NCBI GenBank assembly: GCA_025612375.1
Contig: JAAXKN010000006.1
Location: 62,001-126,000, forward strand
Reading direction: 5' to 3'
Length of the DNA stretch: 64,000 bases
Origin: Ignavibacteria bacterium
Lineage (GTDB): Bacteria > Bacteroidota > Ignavibacteria > Ignavibacteriales > SURF-24
This document shows positions 1 through 9,835 of the stretch, in pieces; the stretch's first letter is position 1, and each line of letters opens with the position of its first letter. A model generated the notes under the pieces. That model worked only from the letters and a program-made list of their open reading frames with translations. It did no database searches and was not told the DNA's origin. Made by a program: the position numbers and the translations under genes.

Positions 1-43
1 TTTCACTTGATTGTACTGTTGTCTGGTACATTGGGTTATTCAT
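1..43 (-). CDS. Possible start of sufS (cysteine desulfurase), cut by the window edge
   Basis: Downstream of sufD on the same strand, an ATG at 43 opens a frame that stays open to the edge and begins MNNPMYQTTVQSSE. Only 14 codons are visible, too few to identify a family. The call rests on context: sufS commonly follows sufBCD. The frame starts 16 bases after the sufD stop. The ribosome-binding site is weak (AGAAG just upstream). It could also be a different gene or chance. Confidence 0.3.
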   Translation of the reverse strand, partial: MNNPMYQTTVQSSE

Positions 44-59
44 CTTCTTTTAATTTTTC

Positions 60-1385
60 TTAAGAAACCTTTTTCAGCTTTTCAAGTATCTGACTGTTAA
101 CGGTTTCTTTTAATTGTTCAATATTAATTAAGTCTATCACGTCGCTTGCAAAAGCGTTTATTAAAATCGACTGGGCTTTCTCAATTCCCACGCCCCTCGA
201 CTGCAGATAGAAAAGTGCATCCTCATTTAACTGCCCCACGGTTGCACCGTGGCTGCATTTAACGTCGTCGGCAAAGATTTCAAGCTGAGGCTTTGTGTCT
301 ATTTTTGCAGTCCTTGAAAGCAGCAGGTTTTTATTCGACTGATATGCCTGCGTCTTCTGCGCGTCTTTTCTTACTATTACCTTGCCGTTAAATACTCCGC
401 GCCCTTTGCCGTCAAGTATACCTTTATAAATTTCATTGCTGCTGCAGTGCGGAACCGCGTGATCTATAACCGTGTGATTGTCAACGTGGCGCTTGCCTTC
501 AGCAAGATAAAGCCCGTTAAGATTTACTTCGGCATATTCGCCGCCGAGATACGAATTGAGGTCGTTTCTTACAAAGCCCCCTCCGTACGTAACGGCAAAT
601 GAATGAAACGTGCTCGTCCTTTCCTGCCTTACCTGCAGGCGGCTTATGTGGAAGGCTTCATCCGACTCGTTCTGCAGCTTATAATAGTTCACAACTGCAT
701 TTTCTTCCAAGACAACTTCTGTTACAGAATTAAACAGGTATGCCCTGTCAGAAGTGCTGTTGTGGCTTTCAATTATTTTTGCCTGGCTGTTTTTGCCCGC
801 AATTATAAATACACGGGGCTGAATTAAAACTTCCTCTGTGTCGCTTCCGGATAAGAACATGAGGTGAATCGGATCTTCAAGAATTTTGTCTTCAGGAATT
901 CTGATTACTGCACCGTCATTTAAGAAGGCCTTGTTTAACGCATTAAAGCCGTTTACAGGCTCCGATAAATATCTCGTTATCACTTCAGAATCATCATTTA
1001 TTACCGAAGAAAGATCTTCCGCCTGAAGAGTTTCTGCGCCTTTCCGCCTTACTGAAAGCTCTTCAATCATCCTGCCGTTTACAAATACGAATAAGTTAAC
1101 CGGCAGGTCTTTTATTAAATACTTTTCCACCGTTTCTTTTGAAAAATCCGCGTCCCCGGTTAAATGTGCCGGGACAAACGTGTGCTTTAGTATAGGAGCC
1201 GTATTGGTGTACTTCCACTCCTCGCTGTCTGTTGAGGGAAAACCTGTCTCCATGAACTGCTCCATTGCCTTTTTGCGTTCATTGTGCAGGCGGGTTTCCT
1301 TCAGGCCGTTTAGCGACTCTTCGAAAGTTTCGAAGTGCGCATGGTAGTAGTCCCTTAAATCTGTTTTTTCTATAGTTTCTGCCAT
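60..1385 (-). CDS. sufD: SufD, Fe-S cluster assembly scaffold subunit
   Basis: About 441 residues, normal for SufD. It partners SufB and SufC in the cytosolic SufBC2D complex that builds Fe-S clusters. The C-terminal half carries the SufB/SufD beta-helix pattern, with HTVIDHAVPHCSSNEIYKG and later CSHGATVGQLNEDALFYLQSRG. The latter is the conserved CxHGATxGxLdxdxxFYLxSRG block of SufD. A longer in-frame opening reaches 1529, but it would overlap the end of sufC and its first 48 residues are basic and unlike SufD. The ATG at 1385 (MAETIEKTDL) has an AGGAG about 12 bases upstream and sits 19 bases after the sufC stop, so I choose it. It is the third gene of a leftward sufB-sufC-sufD operon. Confidence 0.95.
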   Translation of the reverse strand: MAETIEKTDLRDYYHAHFETFEESLNGLKETRLHNERKKAMEQFMETGFPSTDSEEWKYTNTAPILKHTFVPAHLTGDADFSKETVEKYLIKDLPVNLFVFVNGRMIEELSVRRKGAETLQAEDLSSVINDDSEVITRYLSEPVNGFNALNKAFLNDGAVIRIPEDKILEDPIHLMFLSGSDTEEVLIQPRVFIIAGKNSQAKIIESHNSTSDRAYLFNSVTEVVLEENAVVNYYKLQNESDEAFHISRLQVRQERTSTFHSFAVTYGGGFVRNDLNSYLGGEYAEVNLNGLYLAEGKRHVDNHTVIDHAVPHCSSNEIYKGILDGKGRGVFNGKVIVRKDAQKTQAYQSNKNLLLSRTAKIDTKPQLEIFADDVKCSHGATVGQLNEDALFYLQSRGVGIEKAQSILINAFASDVIDLINIEQLKETVNSQILEKLKKVS

Positions 1386-1404
1386 ATCAGAATAAATTCT
1401 CCTC

Positions 1405-2178
1405 TTATTTCGTAGATGCCGGAATGTTGTTTTCCTCTTTAATCCAGTCGTAGCCTTTTGCTTCAAGTTCAAGCGCAAGCTCTTTGGTGCCCGACTTAAC
1501 GATGCGTCCGTTATAAAGGACGTGCACATAGTCAGGAACTATGTAGTCTAAAAGTCTTTGATAGTGTGTAACTACAACGACAGCTTTTTCCCTGCTCTGC
1601 TCTTTGAAAACATTCACCCCGTTTGCCACAATCTTAAGCGCATCTATGTCCAGACCTGAATCGGTCTCATCCAGTATTGCAAGCTTTGGATCTAAAACGG
1701 CAAGCTGGAATATTTCGTTCCTTTTCTTCTCACCGCCTGAGAACCCCTGGTTTACAGGACGGCTGAAGAGTGTCTGATCCATGCCTACTACTTTCATCTT
1801 GTCTCTTATGAGCGAAAGGAACTCCATTGCATCAAGTTCTTCCAGGCCCTTGTACTTGCGGATTTCATTTACCGCGGTCTTAAGAAAAGTTGCGTTGCTT
1901 ATGCCCGGTATTTCCACGGGATACTGGAATGCCAGGAATATTCCTTCTCTTGCCCTGTCCTCAGGCGGCATTGAAAGAAGGTCCTTGCCTTCAAAGGTCA
2001 CGCTTCCGCCTGTTACCGTGTAGCCTTCGCGCCCTGCAATTATGCTTGCCAGCGTGCTTTTTCCCGAACCGTTGGGGCCCATTATAGCATGAACTTCACC
2101 CGGATTGACTTTTAAGTTTATACCTTTTAAGATTTCTTTTCCTTCAATGGATGCATAGAGATCTTTAACAGTCAGCAT
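1405..2178 (-). CDS. sufC: SufC, Fe-S assembly ATPase
   Basis: 257-residue ABC-type ATPase that is not a transporter; it energises the SufB-SufD scaffold. Visible motifs are Walker A GPNGSGKST (residues 34-42), a signature FSGGEKKRNE in which GGEKKR is typical of SufC, and Walker B LAILDETDSGLD, where DETDSGLD is the SufC hallmark. The end LEAKGYDWIKEE also matches the family. It lies between sufB and sufD, 72 bases after sufB, all leftward, and is almost certainly on the same transcript. Confidence 0.97.
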   Translation of the reverse strand: MLTVKDLYASIEGKEILKGINLKVNPGEVHAIMGPNGSGKSTLASIIAGREGYTVTGGSVTFEGKDLLSMPPEDRAREGIFLAFQYPVEIPGISNATFLKTAVNEIRKYKGLEELDAMEFLSLIRDKMKVVGMDQTLFSRPVNQGFSGGEKKRNEIFQLAVLDPKLAILDETDSGLDIDALKIVANGVNVFKEQSREKAVVVVTHYQRLLDYIVPDYVHVLYNGRIVKSGTKELALELEAKGYDWIKEENNIPASTK

Positions 2179-2250
2179 TATTTTATTCCTCTTTTTGCAA
2201 TATTTTTTGTAAAAGCAGAAAACCCTGCTTCAATTGTGTTTACTTTAACA

Positions 2251-3696
2251 TTAACCTACGCTGCCTTCAAGGCTTACGCTTAAAAGGCGCTGCGCCTCAA
2301 CTGCGAACTCCATCGGGAGTTCCTTGAATACTTCCTTGCAGTAGCCGTTTACAATGAGGTTTACAGCGTCCTCGGTTTTGATTCCTCTTTGATTGAGGTA
2401 AAATATCTGGTCTTCACCGATCTTTGAAGTTGTTGCCTCGTGTTCAACGGTTGCAGTCGGGTTATCCACTTCAAGGTATGGGAAGGTGTGGGCTCCGCAC
2501 TTGTCGCCTAGAAGGAGCGAGTCGCACTGCGAATAGTTTCTGGCGCCTTCGGCCTTGGGACCTATTTTAACCAGTCCCCTGTATGAGTTCTGGCTGCGCC
2601 CGGCAGAAATGCCTTTTGAAACAATCGTGCTCCTGGTATTTTTTCCTATATGGATCATCTTTGTTCCTGTATCCGCCTGCTGCATATTATTAGTTAATGC
2701 AACCGAATAAAACTCCCCAATTGAGTTATCCCCCTGAAGTATGCAGCTTGGATATTTCCACGTAATGGACGAACCTGTTTCAACCTGCGTCCAGCTGATC
2801 TTTGAGCTTCTTCCCCTGCAGGCACCCCTTTTTGTAACAAAATTGTATATGCCGCCCACGCCGTTTACGTCGCCTGCGTACCAGTTCTGCACGGTTGAAT
2901 ATTTGATCTGCGACCTTTCGTGTGCAACAAGTTCAACAACAGCCGCGTGAAGCTGGTTGGTATCCCTCATAGGTGCCGTACAACCTTCCAGGTAGCTGAC
3001 GTATGCGTCGTCATCGGCAATAATAAGAGTCCTTTCAAACTGCCCTGTGTTCTCGGCATTAATTCTGAAATATGTGGACAGTTCCATCGGGCAGCGCACG
3101 CCTTTGGGTATGTATATAAAAGATCCGTCCGAGAAGACTGCTGAATTAAGTGAGGCGTAGAAGTTATCTGTATAAGGAACGACTGAACCGAGGTACTTCT
3201 TAACGAGGTCGGGATGGTTTTTAATTGCCTCCGACATAGAACAGAATATGATGCCAAGCTCTGAGAGCTTCTCCTTGTATGTTGTTGCAACAGAAACGCT
3301 GTCAAAAACCGCATCCACGGCCACTCCGGCCAGCATTTTCTGCTCTTCCAGGGGAATTCCAAGCTTGTCAAAGGTCTGCACCAGCTTCGGGTCCACTTCT
3401 TCCATGGAATTCAGTTTTTTCTTCTGTTTCGGGGCTGAATAGTAGACAATATCCTGGTAATCGATCGGTGGATACTTAACGTTCTGCCATTTAGGCTCCT
3501 TCATCGTAAGCCAGTGCCGGTAGGCTTTCAGTCTCCACTGAGTCATCCATTCGGGTTCCCCCTTTTTGGCCGAAATAAAGCGGATTATGTCCTCATTTAA
3601 GCCTTTCGGGGCCTCATCGGCCTCAATATCCGTAACAAAACCGTACTTATACTCCGTATTGGCCATCTTTTCAATGGTCTTTATCTCAGTGCTCAT
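2251..3696 (-). CDS. sufB: SufB, Fe-S cluster assembly scaffold
   Basis: 481 residues, the usual SufB length. SufB is the scaffold on which the nascent cluster is formed with SufC and SufD. The C-terminal beta-helix holds the diagnostic run [19 protein letters not shown] with Cys near residue 400, followed by [23 protein letters not shown], which contains a conserved His. The ATG at 3696 has AAGGAG seven bases upstream. It is the first gene of the operon, so its promoter must lie in the gap at 3697-4063. No SufR- or IscR-type regulator gene is present in the window. Confidence 0.97.
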   Translation of the reverse strand: MSTEIKTIEKMANTEYKYGFVTDIEADEAPKGLNEDIIRFISAKKGEPEWMTQWRLKAYRHWLTMKEPKWQNVKYPPIDYQDIVYYSAPKQKKKLNSMEEVDPKLVQTFDKLGIPLEEQKMLAGVAVDAVFDSVSVATTYKEKLSELGIIFCSMSEAIKNHPDLVKKYLGSVVPYTDNFYASLNSAVFSDGSFIYIPKGVRCPMELSTYFRINAENTGQFERTLIIADDDAYVSYLEGCTAPMRDTNQLHAAVVELVAHERSQIKYSTVQNWYAGDVNGVGGIYNFVTKRGACRGRSSKISWTQVETGSSITWKYPSCILQGDNSIGEFYSVALTNNMQQADTGTKMIHIGKNTRSTIVSKGISAGRSQNSYRGLVKIGPKAEGARNYSQCDSLLLGDKCGAHTFPYLEVDNPTATVEHEATTSKIGEDQIFYLNQRGIKTEDAVNLIVNGYCKEVFKELPMEFAVEAQRLLSVSLEGSVG

Positions 3697-4063
3697 ATAT
3701 CTCCTTCAAGATCAAATTCGTTTTTGAACTTATGAAAACTATACAATCTATATAAAAAAGTCAAGATTATTATTATAAATTTTAAGTACTCATACCATCA
3801 AAACATATTCCGTCGGGTTTTTGTTTCATTTTCGGGGCGAAAAGTTCAAGAGTCCTTGTCTCTTTCAGGAATAGACCAGACCCTGCGAGGAAGGTGATCC
3901 GGGATGCTTCCGGCATTTTTTTTGGGCCAGGTTACCCGCCATAAGTTGCACATTTTTTGCAGAGTCTATATATTTGCTTATAACTTACAATTATTCAGGA
4001 GGTTTTAAGGATTCTTTAGTTTTACAGTTTTATTTTATTTTCTTACTACTAAAGGAACCTTAA
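3697..4063. other. Divergent intergenic region between sufB and a TonB receptor
   Basis: No gene is visible. The half next to sufB is AT-rich and should contain the suf promoter. The half next to the receptor ends in AAAGGAACCTTAA just before the ATG at 4064. Between them lies a GC-richer stretch (about 3825-3925) with two hairpins: TTTTCG-GGG-CGAAAA near 3829-3845, and the terminator-like element described separately. I found no riboswitch consensus. Confidence 0.6.
3900..3924 (+). terminator. Terminator-like hairpin without an upstream gene
   Basis: CCGGGA-TGC-TTCCGG forms a 6-bp stem with one G-T pair. CA and eight T follow. It has the shape of a Rho-independent terminator on the + strand, but no + strand gene ends before it. 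It would therefore end a short leader or small RNA ahead of the receptor gene at 4064. Confidence 0.4.
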
Positions 4064-6444
4064 ATGCGCTCTATTATTGCTTTTGTATTCCTTATTACTT
4101 CTATTTGCTTTTCGCAAAATAAACCCCATACAGTTTCCGGCAAAATAGTCAACAAACGGGCAGAACTCCTATGCCGAACTGCAATGTGTCAGTTCATGGG
4201 ATAAACAGAGGTACTGTTTCCGATACCTCCGGGAATTTCATTCTTTATTTGCCCTCCGGAACCTACCAGCTCAAATTCAGCCACGTCGGCTTTAAGACAA
4301 AATTCCTGGACCTCAACGTCAACTCAGAGGGAAAACTTAAAAATCTGATAATTGAGATGGAAACCTCTTCAATACTGGAAAATGAGGTAACTGTAGTAGG
4401 TAAAAAGGAAAGGGCGACCTTAGAAAGGCAAAAGCTTGAAAGGCAGGATATCAGGAATATGCCGAACCTTTATTCCGATGCACTCAGAGGCGTACAGATC
4501 TTACCCGGGGTTACCTCAAATAATGAATTGAGCAGCAGTTATAACGTCCGCGGAGGCAATTTTGATGAGAACCTTATGTATCTTAACGGATTTCAGATTT
4601 ACCGCCCTTTTTTGCTAAAGCAAGGAGCCGAGGAAAACCAGACCCTTATTAACCCTGCAATGGTTAGGAATATGGATTTCTATGCCGGCGGTTTTCCTGC
4701 AAGACTGGGTGACAAAATGTCTTCGGCTCTTGAAATATCATACTTAAATGAATTTAGCGACAGCCTTCATGGCAGTTTTAGAAGTGATCTCATGAACCTT
4801 GCTGCTTCAGTTAACCATAGATACAAAAGCCTTAATTATGCTATTGGGACAAGATATGCCTATCCAGGCCTGTTCTTAAACAAACTGCATACAACCGGCA
4901 GTTATATGCCCTATTTTGCCGATATTCAGTCTTTCTTTCATTATAATTTTTCGCCTGACACCAAAGCCGAGCTTTTGCTGATATACGCCAATAACAAATA
5001 CAAATTCTCTCCTTATGAATTTGAAAGCAACTTTCAGCAGGCAGACATAGATGCTGAGGGAAATATGGGGAAGTATATCAGGGGAATTAAAATTAATTTT
5101 TCAGGAGTTAATGATTATAATTTTACCACGCGCTTTGCGGGTCTTAAATTGCAAAAAGTTTTATCGGATGTGGCTGAACTGTCGGCCGGCATTTCCGCAT
5201 ATAACACGAAAGAAACTGAATCGGGCAACACTTATTCCGATATTTATTATACGCCCGATCTGGAGTATTCAGCAAATCCAACGTATGAATATATAAAGTC
5301 CCGGGTTCAGCAATCTGATAACAGTATTGATTTTTCATCTTTTAACATTCAGCTAAACGGGAAATTCAAGCTGGCAGATCACAATCTTGATTTTGGATTT
5401 ATAGCAAATACTATTAAGATCGATAACCTGGTAAATGAGAACTCCTTTGAAATATCGGCAGCTTATTTAACAGATTTTCCTTATTCCAGGTACATTCATA
5501 CAAATATGAATTTTTCATCATATGCATTTTATGGACAAGATGAGGTACTCCTGGGTGAGGCAGTCCGCCTGAATTTTGGAGCGCGCTATTTGGTATATGA
5601 CTATACAAAAGAAAAGCTCTTTAGTCCAAGAGCCTCTCTTTACTTCTATCCTTCCGGCAGGCATACAATTAATTTGAGCTGGGGATATTATTATCAGCCC
5701 CCGATGTATTATGAATTCAGGAACAAAGTTTCTCCTGATGGCTCCTCTCTTAAATCCCAAAAGGCAATATTCTATGTGCTCGGATGGGACTACAAATTTA
5801 AGGAGAAAGTTAAATTTCAATTGCAGACATATTACAAGGATCTTGATAATCTCATTCCGTACTATGTTGAACAGCTGAAACTTGAATACGGCGCTAGCAA
5901 TAACATGAGGGGCTATGCCTACGGAGTAGATATTCAGTTTCAGGGAGAAATAACAAAAGACGTACAAAGCTGGATTGGATACAGCTACCTTAACACAAAA
6001 GAAAAATATAAAACAGATAACAGCACTTATCTTAGGCGCTTCCTGGATCAGTCCCATACGATACAGATATTCCTGCAGGATAAGTTTCCAAAGCACCCCA
6101 ACTGGCAGTCGCACCTCAGGATAATCTTTGGAAGCGGTTTTCTTTATCCTATGCGAAAAGCCGTTACAGATTCCACTACAGGAAAGCAGTCCATTACAAC
6201 TTTACTTGATCAGAGGGAAGTCTTCCCGTTTTACATGCGGGCCGATATGGGTTTAACCGTGAACATCAGCATCTTTAACAAGTATGATCTTCGGATTTTA
6301 GCTGAAGTGTTAAATGTTTTTGACAAACAGAACATCGCCAATTATATATGGGTACAAACTTTTAAGGAAGTAAAACAACCCGTTTGGATACCGCAGATGT
6401 ACAGCGAAAGGTTTTTTAATTTGGGATTCGAGCTGAATTTCTAG
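4064..6444 (+). CDS. TonB-dependent outer-membrane receptor with a one-base frame break near its start
   Basis: The main frame (4171-6444, 757 codons) holds the end of a carboxypeptidase-regulatory-like domain (NCNVSVHGINRGTVSDTSGNF), a TonB plug (LRGVQILPGVTSNNE, SSYNVRGGNFDENLMYLNG, FYAGGFPARLGDK) and a long beta-barrel ending in LGFELNF. It lacks a signal peptide. One is encoded just upstream in another frame from the ATG at 4064: MRSIIAFVFLITSICFSQ, then HTVSGKIVNK, which is the start of the same regulatory domain. Adding one A to the AAA run at 4154-4156 joins the parts as ..IVNKTGRTPMPNCNV.., an exact fit to the usual K-TG-P-P-NV pattern. AAAGGAA precedes the ATG at 4064. The substrate is unknown. 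The break is a real mutation, a slippage switch or a sequencing error. Confidence 0.85.
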
Positions 6445-6464
6445 AGAAGGCGTATGTAAATGAA

Positions 6465-6491
6465 GAGCCGGGAATACACGCTTCCCGGCTC
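6465..6491. terminator. Hairpin between convergent TonB receptor and nuoI
   Basis: A perfect 10-bp inverted repeat, GAGCCGGGAA...TTCCCGGCTC, with a 7-base loop sits between two convergent genes. There is no strong T run on either side. Its position suggests a shared bidirectional terminator. Confidence 0.65.
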
Positions 6492-6508
6492 TAAAGTGAA
6501 ATGTAATC

Positions 6509-7003
6509 TTATTTGAAGTTCCTGAGGAAGTCTATCCTGTCTTCTACCTGGCGCACAGGCACAAGAAGCTTGTCTTTTCCATAAATTGCATCATTTCTGT
6601 CCCTGAAGACGAGCTCGTAATCCTTGCTCATTACAATTGCCTCCTCTGGGCAGACCTCCTCGCAGAAGCCGCAGAAGATGCAGCGGAGCATGTTTATTTC
6701 AAACTTCTCAGGGTAACGCTCCTTTTCAAGCGGAGTCTCGGAAGCCTGTACCTCAATTGCAAGAGCCGGGCATACCCTTGCGCACAGGCCGCAGGCGACA
6801 CACCTTTCAGTCTCGTTTTCTTCCTTTACCAGTACCGGGCGCCCCCTGTAGGAGGCAGGCGGTATAAACTTTACTTCCGGGTATTCCATCGTAAACTTCG
6901 GACGGAACATGCTTTTTAATGTAAGCCCCAGCCCTTTTACGATCTCAGGTATATATAACTTTTCAGATAGTGTTAAGTCTTTTTTTCTTTTTTTAACCGG
7001 CAT
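6509..7003 (-). CDS. nuoI: NADH-quinone oxidoreductase subunit I
   Basis: 164 residues with two ferredoxin-type [4Fe-4S] motifs, [12 protein letters not shown] and [12 protein letters not shown]. These hold clusters N6a and N6b, which pass electrons from the peripheral arm of complex I toward quinone. The N-terminal part carries the amphipathic region ([17 protein letters not shown]) expected of NuoI. AAAGGAAAGG lies upstream of the ATG. It is the last gene of a leftward nuoG-nuoH-nuoI group, 15 bases after nuoH. Confidence 0.95.
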   Translation of the reverse strand: MPVKKRKKDLTLSEKLYIPEIVKGLGLTLKSMFRPKFTMEYPEVKFIPPASYRGRPVLVKEENETERCVACGLCARVCPALAIEVQASETPLEKERYPEKFEINMLRCIFCGFCEEVCPEEAIVMSKDYELVFRDRNDAIYGKDKLLVPVRQVEDRIDFLRNFK

Positions 7004-7018
7004 ACAATAACCTTTCCT

Positions 7019-8050
7019 TTATATTTTGAATATCATTATTAAAGCTGCAACCCATAAAAGGTTTAATAATGACAACGGGAACATCACTTTCCAGCCCAGA
7101 TTCATTAACTGATCGTACCTGAAGCGCGGTATCGACCAGCGCACCCAGATAAAGAAGAAGAGAATAAGTGCCATCTTTAAGAGGAACGACAAAATCTGAA
7201 TTCCAACTGTAAGCCATGCCGAAAGCCCGAACTTATCTATATAAGGAAACTGCCAGCCGCCTAAGTAAAGTGTTACTATCATTGCGCTTGCAATTATCAT
7301 GTTGGCATATTCGGCAAGGAAAAACCCTGCAAATTTCATACTGCTGTATTCGGTGTGGTAGCCTCCTACAAGCTCAGGCTCTGCCTCCGGTAAATCAAAA
7401 GGCAGGCGGTTTGTCTCGGCAAATGCCGAGACAAAAAATGTTATAAATCCTATCGGCTGAACGAGGGCATTCCACATAAAGCCGTACTGTGAGGCAACTA
7501 TTGCCGCAGGCCTCAGGCTTTCTGCAAGCATAATTACGCCTGCAATTGAAAATCCCATGGAGACTTCATAGGATATCATCTGTGCCGAGGAACGGATGCC
7601 GCCTAAAAGAGAGTATTTGCTGCCCGATGACCAGCCGGCAAATGTAAGTCCGTATACACCAAGCGAGGTCAGGGCCAGGACATATAAAACGCCTATATTC
7701 ACGTCGGCCAGTGCAAGCTGAATAGTCCTTCCGAAAAGCTGAATGTCAGGACCAAAAGGAATAACTGCATAAGTTGCAAATGAAACAAAAAGCGTGATAA
7801 ATGGTGCCAGAGAGTGAATGTATTTATTTGCGTTTGCAGGTACAATGTCTTCTTTTAAGAGGAGCTTGAACACGTCTGCAAAAGGCTGCAGAGCCCCATA
7901 TGGCCCTACACGGTTTGGGCCCCTTCTGTTCTGTATCCATGCCGAAATCTTCCTCTCAAAATACACGAGGTAAGACACCGTCAGGAGCATTACGGTTACA
8001 ACAATCAGAATTTTAGCAAGAGCTATCCCTGCTTGAATTAAAATTTCCAT
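7019..8050 (-). CDS. nuoH: NADH-quinone oxidoreductase subunit H
   Basis: 343-residue polytopic inner-membrane protein with about eight hydrophobic spans. Family landmarks are YFERKISAWIQNRRGPNRVGPYGALQPFADVFKLLLKE cut into shorter conserved blocks (ERKISAWIQNRRGPNRVGP; QPFADVFKLLLKE) and AETNRLPFDLPEAEPELVGG with the following EYSSMKFAGFFLAEY. These acidic and basic loops line the quinone-binding chamber next to NuoB and NuoD. It lies between nuoG and nuoI on the same strand. Confidence 0.97.
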   Translation of the reverse strand: MEILIQAGIALAKILIVVTVMLLTVSYLVYFERKISAWIQNRRGPNRVGPYGALQPFADVFKLLLKEDIVPANANKYIHSLAPFITLFVSFATYAVIPFGPDIQLFGRTIQLALADVNIGVLYVLALTSLGVYGLTFAGWSSGSKYSLLGGIRSSAQMISYEVSMGFSIAGVIMLAESLRPAAIVASQYGFMWNALVQPIGFITFFVSAFAETNRLPFDLPEAEPELVGGYHTEYSSMKFAGFFLAEYANMIIASAMIVTLYLGGWQFPYIDKFGLSAWLTVGIQILSFLLKMALILFFFIWVRWSIPRFRYDQLMNLGWKVMFPLSLLNLLWVAALIMIFKI

Positions 8051-8092
8051 GGCGATCCCGAAAATTAAGCTTTTTCTTAGTTATACGATTTC

Positions 8093-9772
8093 TTATTTTT
8101 TTACTTTTGCCGCTGTGTTAACTTTTATCTTAGCGCCGCTTTCACCTATTGCGTCATAGTCAAGGCCGCGGAAACAATCCAGCGAAGAAGCCATATCTTC
8201 AAATACTTCTTCTGCCATGGAATGCTTAATTTTAAGGCCCATCAAAGAGGCAACCGTTTCAAGCATCTTCCAGCTTGCACGGGCATCCACCCTGTTCTTC
8301 TTTGCCCATTTATCGAAGTCTGTACCAAATCTGTCCAGACGGCTCATTTCCATGCCCACCATGCTCCTGTCCATATCTATTGTGGATACGGCCGGCCTCA
8401 GCCTCTGAACCATTCCCTGGAAGTTTACCATTGTGCCGTTCTTCTCGGCATATGTTGAAGCCGGGAATACTATGTCGGCAAGTGCCGTAGTTTTATTGTG
8501 GTTTGTGGCATGAACGATCAAAAGATCGAGCTTTGAAAGGATATTTTCGTATTCAGGACTCATTGCTGCAATGTCGTCTTCCAGGCAGTAAAGGACCTTT
8601 ATTCTGCCTGAATTGACTGCATTCATGATTCCATCAAAATCAAGGCCTTCTGAACCGGGCCTTACTCCCGCGAGCTCGGCTCCAAGAGCGTTCGGAGTTT
8701 TATCTTCACGCCTTAAAATGTTGTCTCCGGAACCCGGAATAGTGTGCCTTGCAAAATCTATGTTCTTTACGTGGAAAGCTCCTTTTGCAAGCTTTGCCAG
8801 AGCGTAGTTGTCTTCGCACGTTGCAAAGGCGGAGCCCAGGAATGCTATTTCACCCGGACTGTAGGCCTTAAGCTGTGAGACTGTCTGAGCAACCGCTTCA
8901 TCATAGCCTGTTTTAACGAGCTGCCCGTCGCGCCTTACGTGCGGGCCGTCAACTCTTTCATTATTTATAAACTTAAATGTGTTAAGCCTTCCTTCGTCGC
9001 ACATCCAGTAGCTGTTGACTTCCTGGTTGTACCTCGGGGTAAGACGCATTACAATGTTATTCCTGACCCAGATCTCGTCGCTGCAGCCCCTGGAGCAGCC
9101 AGTGCAGATGGAGCTTGTCCTGGACATATCCCAAACTCTGGACTTGAAGCGGAAATCCCTGTTTGTAAGAGCACCCACGGGACAAATATCCGTTGTATTC
9201 AGTGAATACGGGTTGTCCAGATCTTCTCCGGGATAGGTTGAAACAGTAACCCTGTCGCCTCTTTTTGTAAATGTAAGCTCTTTTTCCCCTGCAACTTCAT
9301 CACAGAAGCGGATGCATCTTGAGCATGATATGCATCTTTCAGCATCAAACATTACAAAGGGTCCCAGCTCCACGCGCTTTTTGTTGTGAGATTTTTCCTC
9401 CTCAAAGCGGCTTTCGCCCGAACCGTACTTAAAGGCATAATCCTGAAGCTTGCATTCACCTGCCTGATCGCAAATCGGGCAGTCTAGCGGGTGATTGATT
9501 AGCATAAATTCCATTACTGCGTTGCGGGCGGAAACCGCCTTATCCGAATCGACGTTAACTACCATTCCGTCTGCTGCCAGTGTGGAACAGGCAATTGCCA
9601 GCTTGGGCATCTTTTCAATTTCCACGAGGCACATCCTGCAGTTACCCGAGACTGACAAAGCCGGGTGCCAGCAGAAATGCGGCACTGTAATACCGTTTTT
9701 GGTTGCAACTTCTATTACGGTCTGACCCGCCTTGAACTCTATTTCTTTTCCGTTAATTGTAATCTTAGGCAT
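8093..9772 (-). CDS. nuoG: NADH-quinone oxidoreductase subunit G
   Basis: 559 residues, shorter than the roughly 900-residue enterobacterial NuoG. The N-terminal [2Fe-2S] domain has Cys 34, 45, 48 and 62 (HFCWHPALSVSGNCRMC). The His/Cys motif HPLDCPICDQAGEC, the pair CISCSRCIRFCDEV and CPVG for [4Fe-4S] clusters, and CTGCSRGC at the start of the molybdopterin-oxidoreductase-like domain follow. That C-terminal domain is shortened and, as in other NuoG, probably binds no molybdenum. The subunit carries electrons from the NADH module to NuoI. No nuoE or nuoF precedes it; the upstream gene is an M16 peptidase. Confidence 0.95.
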   Translation of the reverse strand: MPKITINGKEIEFKAGQTVIEVATKNGITVPHFCWHPALSVSGNCRMCLVEIEKMPKLAIACSTLAADGMVVNVDSDKAVSARNAVMEFMLINHPLDCPICDQAGECKLQDYAFKYGSGESRFEEEKSHNKKRVELGPFVMFDAERCISCSRCIRFCDEVAGEKELTFTKRGDRVTVSTYPGEDLDNPYSLNTTDICPVGALTNRDFRFKSRVWDMSRTSSICTGCSRGCSDEIWVRNNIVMRLTPRYNQEVNSYWMCDEGRLNTFKFINNERVDGPHVRRDGQLVKTGYDEAVAQTVSQLKAYSPGEIAFLGSAFATCEDNYALAKLAKGAFHVKNIDFARHTIPGSGDNILRREDKTPNALGAELAGVRPGSEGLDFDGIMNAVNSGRIKVLYCLEDDIAAMSPEYENILSKLDLLIVHATNHNKTTALADIVFPASTYAEKNGTMVNFQGMVQRLRPAVSTIDMDRSMVGMEMSRLDRFGTDFDKWAKKNRVDARASWKMLETVASLMGLKIKHSMAEEVFEDMASSLDCFRGLDYDAIGESGAKIKVNTAAKVKK

Positions 9773-9835
9773 AAAATGTAAAATCCTGCTTCCTGATTTT
9801 TATTCCTGACCTGGTTACTTAAATTCTGTTTCTTT

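Noticed and set aside
3780-4063. Riboswitch before the TonB receptor (cobalamin, SAM or TPP)
   Set aside because: I looked for the conserved boxes of these classes on both strands and found none; only generic hairpins are present.
5518-6114. A 198-codon minus-strand open frame inside the TonB receptor gene
   Set aside because: It is antisense to conserved barrel sequence, with no ribosome-binding site or recognisable domain.
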